A DNA stretch of 64,000 nucleotides, from contig DEFL01000076.1 of assembly GCA_002350845.1 (NCBI GenBank), positions 33,384 to 97,383 on the forward strand, given 5' to 3'. Each line of letters opens with the position of its first letter. Position 1 is the first letter of the stretch. The notes under the pieces are model-generated. The model had not been told where the DNA came from and made no database searches. It was given only the letters and a program-made list of their open reading frames with translations. Origin of the DNA: Christensenella sp. UBA2853. GTDB taxonomy: Bacteria; Bacillota; Clostridia; Christensenellales; Aristaeellaceae. This document shows positions 1 through 8,615 of the stretch, one piece after another. Both the position numbers and the translations under genes were made by a program.

Positions 1-1
1 T

Positions 2-100
2 CTTTCCTTTGGACCGCTTGTGCATGTCACGGGACCGGACAGCTTTGTCCATCTCATCCGGGAGCGCCTGATGCTTCAGAAACACTGCGGCCTGATCTGA
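2..100 (+). CDS. C-terminal end of a WYL-like regulator (partial)
   Basis: An open frame enters from the left edge and ends at a TGA at 98-100, giving 32 residues that read FGPLVHVTGPDSF and then an Arg/Leu/Glu-rich helix. That shape, a short strand with a P-[DE]-x-[FL] turn followed by a last helix with Ile, Arg and Glu, resembles the C-terminal extension of WYL-domain transcription factors. The DNA-binding part lies outside the window, so the assignment is tentative. It is upstream of rtcB on the same strand; WYL and other regulators often sit beside RNA-repair genes, but nothing here proves a link. Confidence 0.4.
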   Translation, partial: LSFGPLVHVTGPDSFVHLIRERLMLQKHCGLI

Positions 101-266
101 TTCGCAACATTTTTTCCGGGAATGGGAAGCCGGGCGGATGTACAATGAGCCCGTCATCCGGAGCAGAAAGCATTCGGATGAAAAAACGGCTGCCACAGAA
201 GGGACAGCCCGGAATACCATTCGCGCATCCTGCATGAGGGCGGGAGGGCGCAGAAAGGAAAACAGT

Positions 267-1472
267 ATGCTGAAGATTCAGGGAAAAGTGAACACGGCAC
301 TGTGCTATGCATCCGTGATCGAAGAACAGGCCATTGAGCAGATTTCCCGCATGTGCGACTATGAACTGACTGAGGGAAGCCGCATCCGCATAATGCCCGA
401 CGTGCATGCCGGAGCCGGCTGCACTATCGGAACCACGATGACAGTGACGGACAAAGTGTGTCCGAATATTGTCGGTGTGGACATCGGGTGCGGAATGTAT
501 ACGGTGCATCTCCGGGACAGGGCGATTGACTTTGAAGCGATGGACCGGGCAGCACATCGGATTCCGTCCGGAATGGATGTCTGGGAAGGGCGGCAGGCAC
601 ACTTTGACCTGACGCAGCTGAGATGCTATCGTGCCTTGAAGGATGCAAGACGGCTGGAACGGTCCCTCGGTACACTGGGCGGGGGAAACCATTTCATCGA
701 GGTGGACAGGGCTTCGGACGGAAGCTTCTATCTTGTCATCCATTCAGGGAGCCGAAACCTGGGAAAGCAGGTCGCGGAATGGTATCAGAACCTGGCGGTG
801 GACCTGCACATGGGAAAGGATGCATTCTTCCGCGAGCGGGACGAAATCATCCGGACCTACAAGGAACAGGGACGGCGCAAGGAAATCCAGGGAAAGCTGA
901 AGGAAATGGAGCGCGGGTTTGCAGCGCGCACCCTGACGGTGCCGCCGGATCTGTGCTGGCTGACGGGAACCTATCTCGCGGATTACCTGCATGATGTGGA
1001 AATCTGCCAGCGGTTTGCACGGATCAACCGCGAACTGATGGCGGAGATTCTGCTCAGGGAAACGGGAATGACGGCAGGAGAAGCGTTCCATACCGTTCAC
1101 AACTATATTGACACAGAGGAAATGATTCTCCGCAAGGGCGCCATTGCTGCGCATGCAGGAGAAAAGGTCCTGATCCCGATCAATATGCGTGACGGATCAG
1201 TGCTCGCCGTGGGAAAGGGGAACCCGGAGTGGAACTTCTCAGCCCCGCACGGCGCAGGCCGGCTGATGTCCCGGAGCGAAGCGAGGGAAAAGCTGCGCAT
1301 GGAGGACTTTACAGCCTCCATGGAGGGCGTCTACACGACCTCGGTAAGGCCTGAAACGATTGACGAGTCCCCGATGGCGTACAAGTCGCTGAAGGACATC
1401 GTCGATGTGATCCGTGACAGTGTGGACATTCTGGAAATCATCCGGCCGGTGTACAACTTTAAGGCCGGCTGA
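267..1472 (+). CDS. rtcB: RtcB-type RNA 3'-phosphate ligase
   Basis: RtcB joins RNA ends carrying a 2',3'-cyclic phosphate or 3'-phosphate to a 5'-OH end, using GTP and Mn2+. The 401-residue product shows the family signatures: MPDVHAGAGCTIG near residue 35, VGVDIGCGMY with the metal-binding Cys at residue 75, GGGNHFIEVD, HSGSRNLG and, near the C-terminus, SAPHGAGR, which holds the histidine guanylylated in the reaction. Length fits the shorter bacterial RtcB2-like group. The frame is open further upstream to 138, but the ATG at 267 is preceded by GAAAGGAAA and begins with the usual MLKIQGK. No archease or rtcA gene is next to it. The neighbour downstream is convergent and separated by a terminator, so rtcB is monocistronic or the end of an upstream unit. 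Confidence 0.93.
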   Translation: MLKIQGKVNTALCYASVIEEQAIEQISRMCDYELTEGSRIRIMPDVHAGAGCTIGTTMTVTDKVCPNIVGVDIGCGMYTVHLRDRAIDFEAMDRAAHRIPSGMDVWEGRQAHFDLTQLRCYRALKDARRLERSLGTLGGGNHFIEVDRASDGSFYLVIHSGSRNLGKQVAEWYQNLAVDLHMGKDAFFRERDEIIRTYKEQGRRKEIQGKLKEMERGFAARTLTVPPDLCWLTGTYLADYLHDVEICQRFARINRELMAEILLRETGMTAGEAFHTVHNYIDTEEMILRKGAIAAHAGEKVLIPINMRDGSVLAVGKGNPEWNFSAPHGAGRLMSRSEAREKLRMEDFTASMEGVYTTSVRPETIDESPMAYKSLKDIVDVIRDSVDILEIIRPVYNFKAG

Positions 1473-1510
1473 GAAAAAAAGAGCGCCGCAGACGTGACGC
1501 TCAGAAAAAA

Positions 1511-1551
1511 ACACCCCGCAGACAGCGTGATGATCACTGTCTGCGGGGTGT
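1511..1551. terminator. Bidirectional terminator between rtcB and ykvI-like gene
   Basis: A perfect 15-bp stem (1511-1525 with 1537-1551, arm ACACCCCGCAGACAG) with an 11-nt loop lies between two convergent genes. An A-run precedes it at 1504-1510, giving a U-run for the minus-strand transcript; the plus-strand tail is only weakly T-rich. Confidence 0.8.
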
Positions 1552-1561
1552 CTGCGTTTGC

Positions 1562-2683
1562 TTACTTCTGCAGTTTCGCGCGGACCCAGGTGAAGGCGGG
1601 GATGACCAGCACGAGAATGCCGAGATACCCGATATAGGTGGTTCCCTGCTGGAGCAGAGCCTTCATGCCGAAGGAGGCGCCGAGGGCGGCAATGCCAAGA
1701 AGCAGGACCGTGATGACGGCTCTGCGCAGCTGCAGGTTCCTGATGCCGCTGAACAGCTTGTCAAAGCGGCGGCAGCCTGCGTTGGCCAGACCGGCGGCAC
1801 TCGTCAGGACAGCGAGGGTCATGAGGATTACGAACAGCCAGGTCAGCCAGGGCATGTTCAGGCGTCCAAGCACGGCCATGATCGGGACGGCCACCACACC
1901 GGGATTGCACAGGTCCGGGATGATGGTCACATAGCAGAACAGCGTGAAGGCAATCGCGATCATGAGGATGACCGTGATGATATAGCCGGCGATGATCGCT
2001 TTTTTCGTCTCTTTTCTGGATTCCAGAAGGTCGGCGACGGACATCACGTTGAAGGCAATGGTGGACTGGAAGCAGCCGTAGAGGATTGCGCTCAGGATGG
2101 CGTGGAGCAGGTTGGGCTTTGCGGTGCTCACGGGTTCGGCTGCGATGGCGGCGCCGAGGTCATACTGGCCGAAAGCCAGGGACAGCACGGCGATGAGCAG
2201 AACGACGGCGACAATGGCGTACATCATATACTTGGAGGCCAGGGACAGGAGTTTGGAGCCATAGAGGCACAGCAGAGCGGAAATGATGATGGTCGGGATG
2301 GCGGCGCCCCAGTAGCTGAAGCCGAAGTTCATGAGCACATTGGCTTCACCCGAGAACGCAAGGCCGCCGGCGCACATGACAGTGCCCAGGAAGAGAACGT
2401 CATAGATGACGCTCATGACCGGCCCGATCTTTTCACCGTAGCAGGAGAGGACAAAGGGACGATAATTGGTGGTTCCGTTGCTTCTGGCGTATTCCGTCAT
2501 ATAGAACATGACGCCGCCGGTGACGAGCATGGCCAGCAGGGGCATCAGGAGTCCGACCCAGCCATACTTGACATAATAGGTGACCGAGAAGGCACCGGTG
2601 GCGAACCCGGGACCGAAATGACCGCCGAGCCAGACAGCGGCAACGCCGAGATAGGAAGCGGAGAAGATACCTGCTTTTTTCAT
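1562..2683 (-). CDS. YkvI-like membrane protein (APC/LeuT-fold carrier family)
   Basis: A 373-residue integral membrane protein with about ten hydrophobic segments. It begins MKKAGIFSASYLGVAAVW and carries GPGFATG in the first helix, the unwound-helix signature of COG3949 (YkvI), a branch of the amino acid/polyamine carrier superfamily whose substrates are unknown. The frame is open 17 codons upstream, but the ATG at 2683 is chosen because AAGGAGG lies nine bases before it. It follows the Dabb gene by 13 bases on the same strand, so the two are co-transcribed. Function as a solute carrier is inferred from the family; no substrate can be read from the sequence. Confidence 0.75.
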   Translation of the reverse strand: MKKAGIFSASYLGVAAVWLGGHFGPGFATGAFSVTYYVKYGWVGLLMPLLAMLVTGGVMFYMTEYARSNGTTNYRPFVLSCYGEKIGPVMSVIYDVLFLGTVMCAGGLAFSGEANVLMNFGFSYWGAAIPTIIISALLCLYGSKLLSLASKYMMYAIVAVVLLIAVLSLAFGQYDLGAAIAAEPVSTAKPNLLHAILSAILYGCFQSTIAFNVMSVADLLESRKETKKAIIAGYIITVILMIAIAFTLFCYVTIIPDLCNPGVVAVPIMAVLGRLNMPWLTWLFVILMTLAVLTSAAGLANAGCRRFDKLFSGIRNLQLRRAVITVLLLGIAALGASFGMKALLQQGTTYIGYLGILVLVIPAFTWVRAKLQK

Positions 2684-2696
2684 GATACCGTCCTCC

Positions 2697-2984
2697 TTAT
2701 TCATGGTCGAAGGATGTTCTGCCGCACAGGACATCCTTCATGTCTGCAGCCATCTGCATGTGCAGAGGGTGTGTCAGATAGGCGTGGAGCTCTTCCTCAC
2801 TGCCGAGTTCGATGGAAGCCATGATGTCAAAATTGGAGTCCCGCTCCACACAGTTGCGATACACCTGAGGATTGTGCAGAAAGGGCAGGGTCTCATCGAG
2901 CTTCTGATAGGTGTCAGAGACCTTCCGGTAAGCTGCCTCGAGGTCTGTACCGGGTTTGAGCTTTAAAAGGACATAGTGCTTCAA
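2697..2984 (-). CDS. Dabb (stress-responsive A/B barrel) domain protein
   Basis: A 95-residue protein starting LKHYVLLKLKPG, with the alternating strands and YLTHPLHMQ motif of dimeric alpha-beta barrel (Dabb, PF07876) proteins. The start is a TTG at 2984 preceded by GGGGG; an ATG farther upstream at 3029 would add an unrelated N-terminus and has no ribosome binding site. Dabb proteins are small dimers with a central cavity; some catalyse ring closure or hydrolysis, most are uncharacterised. It heads a two-gene operon with the YkvI-like carrier 13 bases downstream, so a link between a metabolite handled by the barrel and the carrier's substrate is a reasonable guess, nothing more. Confidence 0.8.
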   Translation of the reverse strand: MKHYVLLKLKPGTDLEAAYRKVSDTYQKLDETLPFLHNPQVYRNCVERDSNFDIMASIELGSEEELHAYLTHPLHMQMAADMKDVLCGRTSFDHE

Positions 2985-3188
2985 AAGAAAACCCCCATTC
3001 TTTTGTGCAGGAAAACAGGCCCTCCTCATGGATGACCTGTTCTGCTTGCTGATCTTTAAGAATGACTATACTCTGACAGGCCCCAAAAAGCCATAGCCCA
3101 TCGGAGGATGAAAACAAAAAAACGTGATAAATACAATTCTGCAGCTGTGGTGCAGGAAAACGGGCCTGGAAAAAAGACGCTGGGACTC

Positions 3189-3217
3189 TTGCATGCGCAT
3201 GAAAAACGGGATATAGT
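3189..3217 (+). promoter_or_regulatory. Sigma-A promoter of the GH43-like gene
   Basis: TTGCAT (3189-3194), a 17-bp spacer and TATAGT (3212-3217). It lies 37 bases upstream of the start at 3255, in the gap between divergent genes. Confidence 0.6.
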
Positions 3218-3254
3218 GACGGGCAGTCATTTTCCATTGTCAGGAGGTTGACCC

Positions 3255-4184
3255 ATGCATACTGCACCTGCACCGCTCTTCCGCGATCCGATTTTTGACG
3301 GCCCGGCCGATCCCACGGTGATTTATAACCGGGAGGAGAAGACCTGGTGGATCATTTATACCCAGAGGCGCGCCAATGTTCCCAGCCATCATGTGAGCTG
3401 GGTGCATGGAACGGATCTGGGTGTTGCTTCCAGTGATGATCACGGAGCGACATGGCTCTACCGCGGCACGCTGAACCTGGAGCCCGTGGAGAAAGGCAGA
3501 AACACCTTCTGGGCACCTGAGATCTTCTGGGAAAACGGTGTCTACCACATGTATGTGAGCTACATCACCGGTGTCCCTGACAGCTGGCGGGGAAACCGTG
3601 ACATCCTCCACTATACCTCGTCCAATCTCTGGGACTGGACGTATGCAGACACACCTGTGCTCTCCTCCCACCGCGTGATTGATGCCTGTGTCTTCCATGC
3701 GGATGACGGATACCGGATGTGGTATAAGGATGAGGCCGATGAAAGCTTCACCCATGTGGCTTTTTCAGAGGATCTCCGCACATGGAAGAATCTGGGGCGT
3801 GCGACGCAGGACCAGGCGCAGGAAGGACCGAATGTCTTTTCGCTGGGCGGAAAGTACTGGCTGATCGCTGATGTATGGGACGGCCAGGCCGTGTATGAGA
3901 GCACCGATCTGACCAGCTGGAACCGACAGGCGGGCAACATTATGCAGGGGGCCGGCAAACGGATGGAGGACACGAACCGTGCCCACCATGCCGATGTCCT
4001 GACCCTTGGAGACCGCGCATATATCTTCTACTTTGTCCATCCCACCCAGAAAAAGGAGGATGATCCGCTCGGCAGTCATCTGAGCCGGAGATCCAGTGTG
4101 CAGGCGGCAGAGATGAAAGTGATCGACGGGCGGCTGTGCGCAGTGCGGGATGAAGCGTTCGATTTCTATCTTCCGGACCTGTAA
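3255..4184 (+). CDS. GH43-like five-bladed propeller glycosidase
   Basis: A 309-residue protein without a signal peptide, hence cytoplasmic. It opens with RDPIFDGPADPTVIYN and continues with WWIIYTQRR, NTFWAPEIFW and HMYVSYITG, the repeated strand pattern and Asp-Pro, Ala-Pro-Glu motifs of clan GH-F propellers (GH43 and relatives). The early Asp in ADPTVIY is the candidate general base and the Glu in APEIF lies where a catalytic or pKa-tuning acid is usual. The ATG at 3255 has AGGAGG eight to nine bases before it. Such intracellular enzymes usually cleave arabinose, xylose or related residues from imported oligosaccharides. The exact activity is not predictable; a GH117- or GH130-like fold is the main alternative. 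Confidence 0.7.
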   Translation: MHTAPAPLFRDPIFDGPADPTVIYNREEKTWWIIYTQRRANVPSHHVSWVHGTDLGVASSDDHGATWLYRGTLNLEPVEKGRNTFWAPEIFWENGVYHMYVSYITGVPDSWRGNRDILHYTSSNLWDWTYADTPVLSSHRVIDACVFHADDGYRMWYKDEADESFTHVAFSEDLRTWKNLGRATQDQAQEGPNVFSLGGKYWLIADVWDGQAVYESTDLTSWNRQAGNIMQGAGKRMEDTNRAHHADVLTLGDRAYIFYFVHPTQKKEDDPLGSHLSRRSSVQAAEMKVIDGRLCAVRDEAFDFYLPDL

Positions 4185-4274
4185 AAAGGGAAGCACATTC
4201 TTTTTGCAGAGGGCATCTGCCGGAAACGTGCCGCACGGCATCATTGACTGACAAAGGAGAGCAGCGCACTGTTT

Positions 4275-5798
4275 GTGTGCGCACTTTGGAAAATATTTAT
4301 GGCGTTGATTGTATTCTTGGCCGGGATCATTCTGTTTGTTCCGGATTATGCGTGGCATCGGGTCACTGTCAGTGCCTCCGGCCGACCGGGAAAGGTGCTG
4401 ACCTGGACGGCAGCCGTTGTTGTGACGCTGGTCTTAATCCTTCCGATGCAGCTGTCACCGATATGGAATGGAGCGATCCGGGAACACCGCAACCAGTATG
4501 AGCTGATGGCCGAATCACTCCTGGAAGGTCATCTGTATATCGATTATCAGGATATCGACCCGAAACTCCTGGAGATGGAAAACCCCTATGACCCTGAGGC
4601 ACGCAAACAGGCAAAGGTTGACTTTCACTGGGATCACGCATGGTACAACGGCCATTACTATATGTATTTTGGCATTGTGCCGGTCCTGTCTGTCTTTCTG
4701 CCTTTTCGGGTCATTGCAGGGCGTGAGCTGAATACCATGCGGGCTACACAACTGTTTACAGGGCTTGGCGTCATCGGACTGTTTGCTCTGTTCCGCATGC
4801 TGTCGCGCCGCTTTTTCCCGAAAATGACCCTGGGAACCTGTCTGGTCCTGTCCATCAGCGTTTCCTTCATCAGTTTCTGGTACGCTTCCGGCTTTCCGGC
4901 TCTGTATTGCACTGCGATCTCATCCGGTGTCTGTCTGGAAATCTGGAGTCTGTATTTTTTCTTCAAAGGGGTCTTCATTGAGCCCAGGGAGCGGCTCCAG
5001 CTTGTGTATGCCGCGCTCGGAGGGTTCTGCGGAGCGCTGGTCCTCGGCTGCCGTCCGACGATTGCGCTGGCGAACCTGCTGATCCTTCCGCTGCTGGCCG
5101 CCTATCTTGCAAAGAAAAAGAGAGAAGGAACACTGAGCCTGAAACTGATCTTCAGGATCTTTCTGGCAGCACTGCCGGGCCTGATCGTGGTTGCCGGGCT
5201 TCTGGTCTATAACGCTGTGCGTTTTGACAGTCCCTTTGAGTTCGGACAGTCCTACCAGCTGACGGTTGCAGATCAGCATCACTATGGGGGTATCCCGGAT
5301 CTGACAGCCGTATTGAATGGGATGATCGAGATGTTCTTTCAGCCGATGGAATTCCAGACAACCTATCCATGGCTGAGTTACGGGGGCATTTACTCGAGTT
5401 TCCCGCTGCTCCTGTTTGGGATCGCGCTGCTGCTGCCCGGGACTCTCCGCTCGGCCGGAAGAGAGAAGGCTGCGGCTGTCCTGATTGGATGTTTCTTGCT
5501 CCCGCTGCTGATTACACTCTTTGAGGTGCTGTGGAGTCCATACCTGCTGGAGAGGTACCAGATGGATATCTATTACCTGATGGGGATCGGCGCGTTCTTC
5601 TCCATCGGATTCATCGGAGAGCGGATAGCAGGGAAAAAGCATGCAGCAGCTTTTCGCAGCGTCGTTTCTTTTCTTGCGATGGCCGCTGTCATCAGTGCGG
5701 TCCTCCTGTGGGTTGTGCCGCATGATAAGAATTACACGGCATATGTGGAAGGCGCATTGGAGAAAACGGGCCAGCTGCTTTTCTTCTTAAAACCATGA
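4275..5798 (+). CDS. Polytopic membrane protein, probable GT-C glycosyltransferase
   Basis: About 507 residues with two N-terminal helices, then a hydrophilic extracytoplasmic stretch (about residues 75-130, rich in Tyr, Asp and His: REHRNQYELMAESLLEG) and roughly nine more helices. A long first external loop with acidic residues followed by many helices is the architecture of polyprenyl-phosphate-sugar dependent GT-C enzymes (PMT/ArnT-like). The start is uncertain: the GTG at 4275 has AAAGGAGAG 13 bases upstream, while the ATG at 4299 has no good site. Direct support for the catalytic loop is limited, so the enzyme class is an inference. It is followed by a strong terminator. Confidence 0.55.
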   Translation: MCALWKIFMALIVFLAGIILFVPDYAWHRVTVSASGRPGKVLTWTAAVVVTLVLILPMQLSPIWNGAIREHRNQYELMAESLLEGHLYIDYQDIDPKLLEMENPYDPEARKQAKVDFHWDHAWYNGHYYMYFGIVPVLSVFLPFRVIAGRELNTMRATQLFTGLGVIGLFALFRMLSRRFFPKMTLGTCLVLSISVSFISFWYASGFPALYCTAISSGVCLEIWSLYFFFKGVFIEPRERLQLVYAALGGFCGALVLGCRPTIALANLLILPLLAAYLAKKKREGTLSLKLIFRIFLAALPGLIVVAGLLVYNAVRFDSPFEFGQSYQLTVADQHHYGGIPDLTAVLNGMIEMFFQPMEFQTTYPWLSYGGIYSSFPLLLFGIALLLPGTLRSAGREKAAAVLIGCFLLPLLITLFEVLWSPYLLERYQMDIYYLMGIGAFFSIGFIGERIAGKKHAAAFRSVVSFLAMAAVISAVLLWVVPHDKNYTAYVEGALEKTGQLLFFLKP

Positions 5799-5870
5799 CG
5801 GCATCCACTGGCACAGGCAGAGTATGCTGAGGAATGAATCACCGGACAGAATCGGACATGCTTCATCCAA

Positions 5871-5901
5871 AATGAGCCCCGGCGTTTGCCGGGGCTCATT
5901 T
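5871..5901. terminator. Bidirectional terminator
   Basis: A perfect 13-bp stem AATGAGCCCCGGC/GCCGGGGCTCATT with loop GTTT separates the convergent GT-C-like and NlpC-like genes; the arms end in A and T for both strands. Confidence 0.8.
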
Positions 5902-5964
5902 GCTTCTGCAGGCAGATCATGCCTCTTGTTTCCAAACGAATGGCCGTCTTGGACAGCTCAGCGG

Positions 5965-6813
5965 TCAGGCGGCTTTCGACCAGCGGATCCAGCGCGTCTG
6001 CGTATCCCGGGAAGGATCGTAGACCTGCAGGCGGTAGCCGTCGAGCAGGCAGTAAGGGGAAGTGTCGTTGTCCGGGTTGATCTCCTCGTCGGTGGCCATG
6101 GAGAGCGGGGCAACGACGGAAACGATCACGCCGCCGTCGGGCGGATAAACGATGGTGTCAAACGCGTCTTCGAGATAGCTTTCATAGCGGATATAATAAT
6201 CGCTGCTGACCGTGCAGTGGATGATGAGGGGATAGTCGAGCAGCGCACGGATGGACTCGGAAGTGCCTTCTTCCGTATAGCCGTACTGCCGCAGCGTCCC
6301 GATATACATGGCGATGTGATAGGAACTGCCATGGTGGTGAATGGCGAGAATATCGCCGATCTGCAGGCGCTGACTGAGATCAGCCCCCTGTGCAGAGCTG
6401 CTGCCTGGAATATCTGTTTCGGCGGAGGCGGGCATATACAGTGCACCGCTGATGGAGCCCAGCGGCTGGAAGCCGTGACTGCGCAGCAGCCACCCGATAA
6501 ACCCGTTGCAGTCATACCCGTAGATATAGGGATATCCTTTGATATAGTATCCCGGGGAGGACTGCCAGGCATTCATGACCGTGCCCAGGCGGCTCTCTGC
6601 CCTGCCGCCCCAGAAATAGGGACATCCGAGTTCAAAGCGCGCCTCAACGCTGCGGCCGGTCACCTGATTGTAATGTTCCAGGAGCGGATTTCCCTTTTCG
6701 AGATGGGAAAGAGCAGCCTCGAGCAGATCATTCTGTGTCAGCTCCTCTGCCCTGACGGGGGCGAGGAGGCACAGCAGGCTCAGGGCCAGGATCAGAAGTG
6801 TACAACGGCGCAT
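5965..6813 (-). CDS. Secreted NlpC/P60-like cysteine hydrolase
   Basis: A 282-residue exported protein. The ATG at 6813 is chosen over the one at 6831 because AGGAGA sits seven bases before it; the product then starts MRRCTLLILALSLLCLL, a signal peptide ending near AEE at residue 22. The central part holds the NlpC/P60 marks: GCPYFWGG, then YGYDCNGF with the candidate nucleophile Cys102, and GDILAIHHHGSSYHIAMY with candidate His166. This family cleaves gamma-D-Glu-diaminopimelate or related bonds in peptidoglycan. The spacing between Cys and the rest is longer than in compact NlpC domains, so it is a diverged member. It is divergent from the Ig-repeat protein, with both promoters in the shared gap. 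Confidence 0.75.
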   Translation of the reverse strand: MRRCTLLILALSLLCLLAPVRAEELTQNDLLEAALSHLEKGNPLLEHYNQVTGRSVEARFELGCPYFWGGRAESRLGTVMNAWQSSPGYYIKGYPYIYGYDCNGFIGWLLRSHGFQPLGSISGALYMPASAETDIPGSSSAQGADLSQRLQIGDILAIHHHGSSYHIAMYIGTLRQYGYTEEGTSESIRALLDYPLIIHCTVSSDYYIRYESYLEDAFDTIVYPPDGGVIVSVVAPLSMATDEEINPDNDTSPYCLLDGYRLQVYDPSRDTQTRWIRWSKAA

Positions 6814-6848
6814 GTTCCATCTCCTGTTCATCTTTGATTCCGCTGTGC

Positions 6849-6877
6849 ATTATACACGCTTTTGGCCCCGGTGAAAA
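6849..6877 (-). promoter_or_regulatory. Promoter of the NlpC/P60-like gene
   Basis: On the minus strand: TTTTCA (plus positions 6872-6877), 17 bp, then TATAAT (plus 6849-6854), 36 bases upstream of the chosen start. Confidence 0.55.
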
Positions 6878-6911
6878 TACGCGAAGCGGCTGAACAAAAA
6901 CAGCGGACGGG

Positions 6912-6940
6912 TTGCGCGGATGCCATCTTTTGGTTACACT
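6912..6940 (+). promoter_or_regulatory. Promoter of the Ig-repeat gene
   Basis: TTGCGC (6912-6917), 17 bp, TACACT (6935-6940). It lies 45 bases upstream of the ATG at 6986. Confidence 0.5.
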
Positions 6941-6985
6941 CATCCTATGCTCTGGTTTTTCGCCAGAGAAAGAAAGCGGGATTCT

Positions 6986-8488
6986 ATGCGAAAAACAGTG
7001 TGTGTTCTCCTTTTGCTTGCAGTTGTCTCTTTGCTTTTCGTGACGTCTGCTGCGGAGGAGGCAGATGAAACCTCGGTCTATCTAGAGAAAACCTCTGTCG
7101 AAATGACAGTGGGCGGATACGGATGGCTGCGGTCGGGCCTTCAGAACCGGAAGCCCGGGGTCAAAATGACGTCCCTGACCTGGGAGTCGACGGACGAGCA
7201 GGTTGTGACGATTGATGATGAGTCAAAATATGTCGCGGTCGGCCGCGGACAGGCCCAGCTTATCCGCCGGATCAAAACCAATGACGGCAAAGAGTATGTC
7301 GGTGTGTGTGATGTCCGGGTCGTCATCCCTGTGGAGGAAGTGGTCTGTGATGTGCAGTCTCTCGTCCTTATCGCAGGCAAGGATGCACCGCTGCCGGATG
7401 TCCGCGTGCTCCCTGAGGAAGCGGATGTGCGTGCCTGCACATGGACCAGCAGTCATCCGGAGATCGTCTCTGTGGAGAACGGAAGAATTGCAGCGCATGC
7501 AGCGGGCAAAGCAGTTCTGACAGCGACAAGCGACGAGCGGATTGAGAAGAGAAGGCTGCGGACGGCGTCTGTCCAGGTCACGGTGATTCCGGCTGTGGAA
7601 AGCCTGAAGGTGAACGGGGCTGACCAGGTGTTTCGCCTCGAAGCAGGCGTGCGCAACGCGCTTTCCCTTGAGGTTCTGCCGCAGGGAACGACCATGGAAG
7701 CGCTGCACTTTGAATCATCCGACGAGCAGATCGTGACGGTGGGCACGGACGGTGTGATGCTGGGGCATGCGGCCGGAAAAGCGGTCATCACCGTCTGGAC
7801 GGACCAGACCGCTTCGGGTGAAAAACTGCAGGCGTCACTGGAAGTGGAAGTGTACCGGAAGATTGAGAGAATTTCACTCTCGCCCAATCCATATGTCGCC
7901 TTCCGGGGACAGACAGTCACGCTGACACCTGTGATTACGCCCGCGGATGCGGACATCTCCGGACTGTCCGTCTCCTGGACCAGTGATAATCCCTATGTCG
8001 CAGGGGTATACGGCATCAGTCTTTCTGCTGAAGTCGAGTGCCGCCAGGTCGGGCAGAGCAAAATTACGGTGCGCGCCGAGGACGGAAGCCGAAAGCGCGG
8101 GTCTGTGCACTTTCGGGTAGAGCCGACGGTGCCGGTCACCATCCGGAATGCAAAGGCGGAAAAACAGGGCGACAGCATGAGTCTGGCCCTGGAGCTGAAA
8201 AACCGGATGCGTGAAACCGCGGTTCGGGAAGTGAGCTTCCATCTGGACATAAAAGACGGGGAGGGAGCCCTTCTCTCCTCCCGCACCGCTTCGCTCGCGG
8301 TGCATATTCCGCCGCCCCGAAGGGGATTTTACACACTTCCGCTGAATGCCGAGGAGATCCCGGAGGCAGCAGTGACTGTGGAAATCCGCATTGTGGAGAT
8401 TGCGTATCCGAGAGGGGAATACGCGATTCCCGAAGAGCTGCAGAGCGTACTGGAAATACCACTGAAACAGGAAGCATCAGATCAGTAA
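6986..8488 (+). CDS. Secreted protein with bacterial Ig-like (Big_2) repeats
   Basis: A 500-residue protein with a signal peptide (MRKTVCVLLLLAVVSLLF, cleavage near SAAEEA). It is built from about four copies of a 75-90 residue Ig-like repeat; each has a tryptophan strand (LTWESTDEQVV, CTWTSSHPEIV, HFESSDEQIV, VSWTSDNPYV) followed by a G-x-A or A-x-G-K-A turn (AAGKAVLTATS, AAGKAVITVWT), the hallmark of Big_2. The last 120 residues form a different beta-rich domain. There is no LPXTG motif or transmembrane anchor, so it is released or held by non-covalent contacts. Big_2 repeats serve as spacers or carbohydrate/cell contacts. The start at 6986 gives a clean signal peptide. Confidence 0.85.
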   Translation: MRKTVCVLLLLAVVSLLFVTSAAEEADETSVYLEKTSVEMTVGGYGWLRSGLQNRKPGVKMTSLTWESTDEQVVTIDDESKYVAVGRGQAQLIRRIKTNDGKEYVGVCDVRVVIPVEEVVCDVQSLVLIAGKDAPLPDVRVLPEEADVRACTWTSSHPEIVSVENGRIAAHAAGKAVLTATSDERIEKRRLRTASVQVTVIPAVESLKVNGADQVFRLEAGVRNALSLEVLPQGTTMEALHFESSDEQIVTVGTDGVMLGHAAGKAVITVWTDQTASGEKLQASLEVEVYRKIERISLSPNPYVAFRGQTVTLTPVITPADADISGLSVSWTSDNPYVAGVYGISLSAEVECRQVGQSKITVRAEDGSRKRGSVHFRVEPTVPVTIRNAKAEKQGDSMSLALELKNRMRETAVREVSFHLDIKDGEGALLSSRTASLAVHIPPPRRGFYTLPLNAEEIPEAAVTVEIRIVEIAYPRGEYAIPEELQSVLEIPLKQEASDQ

Positions 8489-8492
8489 ACCT

Positions 8493-8533
8493 GAAAACCG
8501 GGCTGTGCAGCAAAAATGCACCCCGGTTTTCTG
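8493..8533 (+). terminator. Terminator of the Ig-repeat gene
   Basis: Stem GAAAACCGGG (8493-8502) with CCCGGTTTTC (8522-8531), an inner GTGCA/TGCAC pairing in the loop, and a TTTTC tail. Confidence 0.65.
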
Positions 8534-8546
8534 CGTGTGCAGTGCA

Positions 8547-8575
8547 TTGAACAGAAGAGGACTGCGTGATATCAT
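8547..8575 (+). promoter_or_regulatory. Promoter of the SDR gene
   Basis: TTGAAC (8547-8552), 17 bp, TATCAT (8570-8575), directly after the preceding terminator. Confidence 0.6.
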
Positions 8576-8615
8576 GACAGACAGATCAGAACGGACAGGA
8601 AGGCAGGAAAACACA

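Noticed and set aside
138..266. N-terminal extension of rtcB
   Set aside because: No ribosome binding site and no similarity; the canonical RtcB start is at 267.
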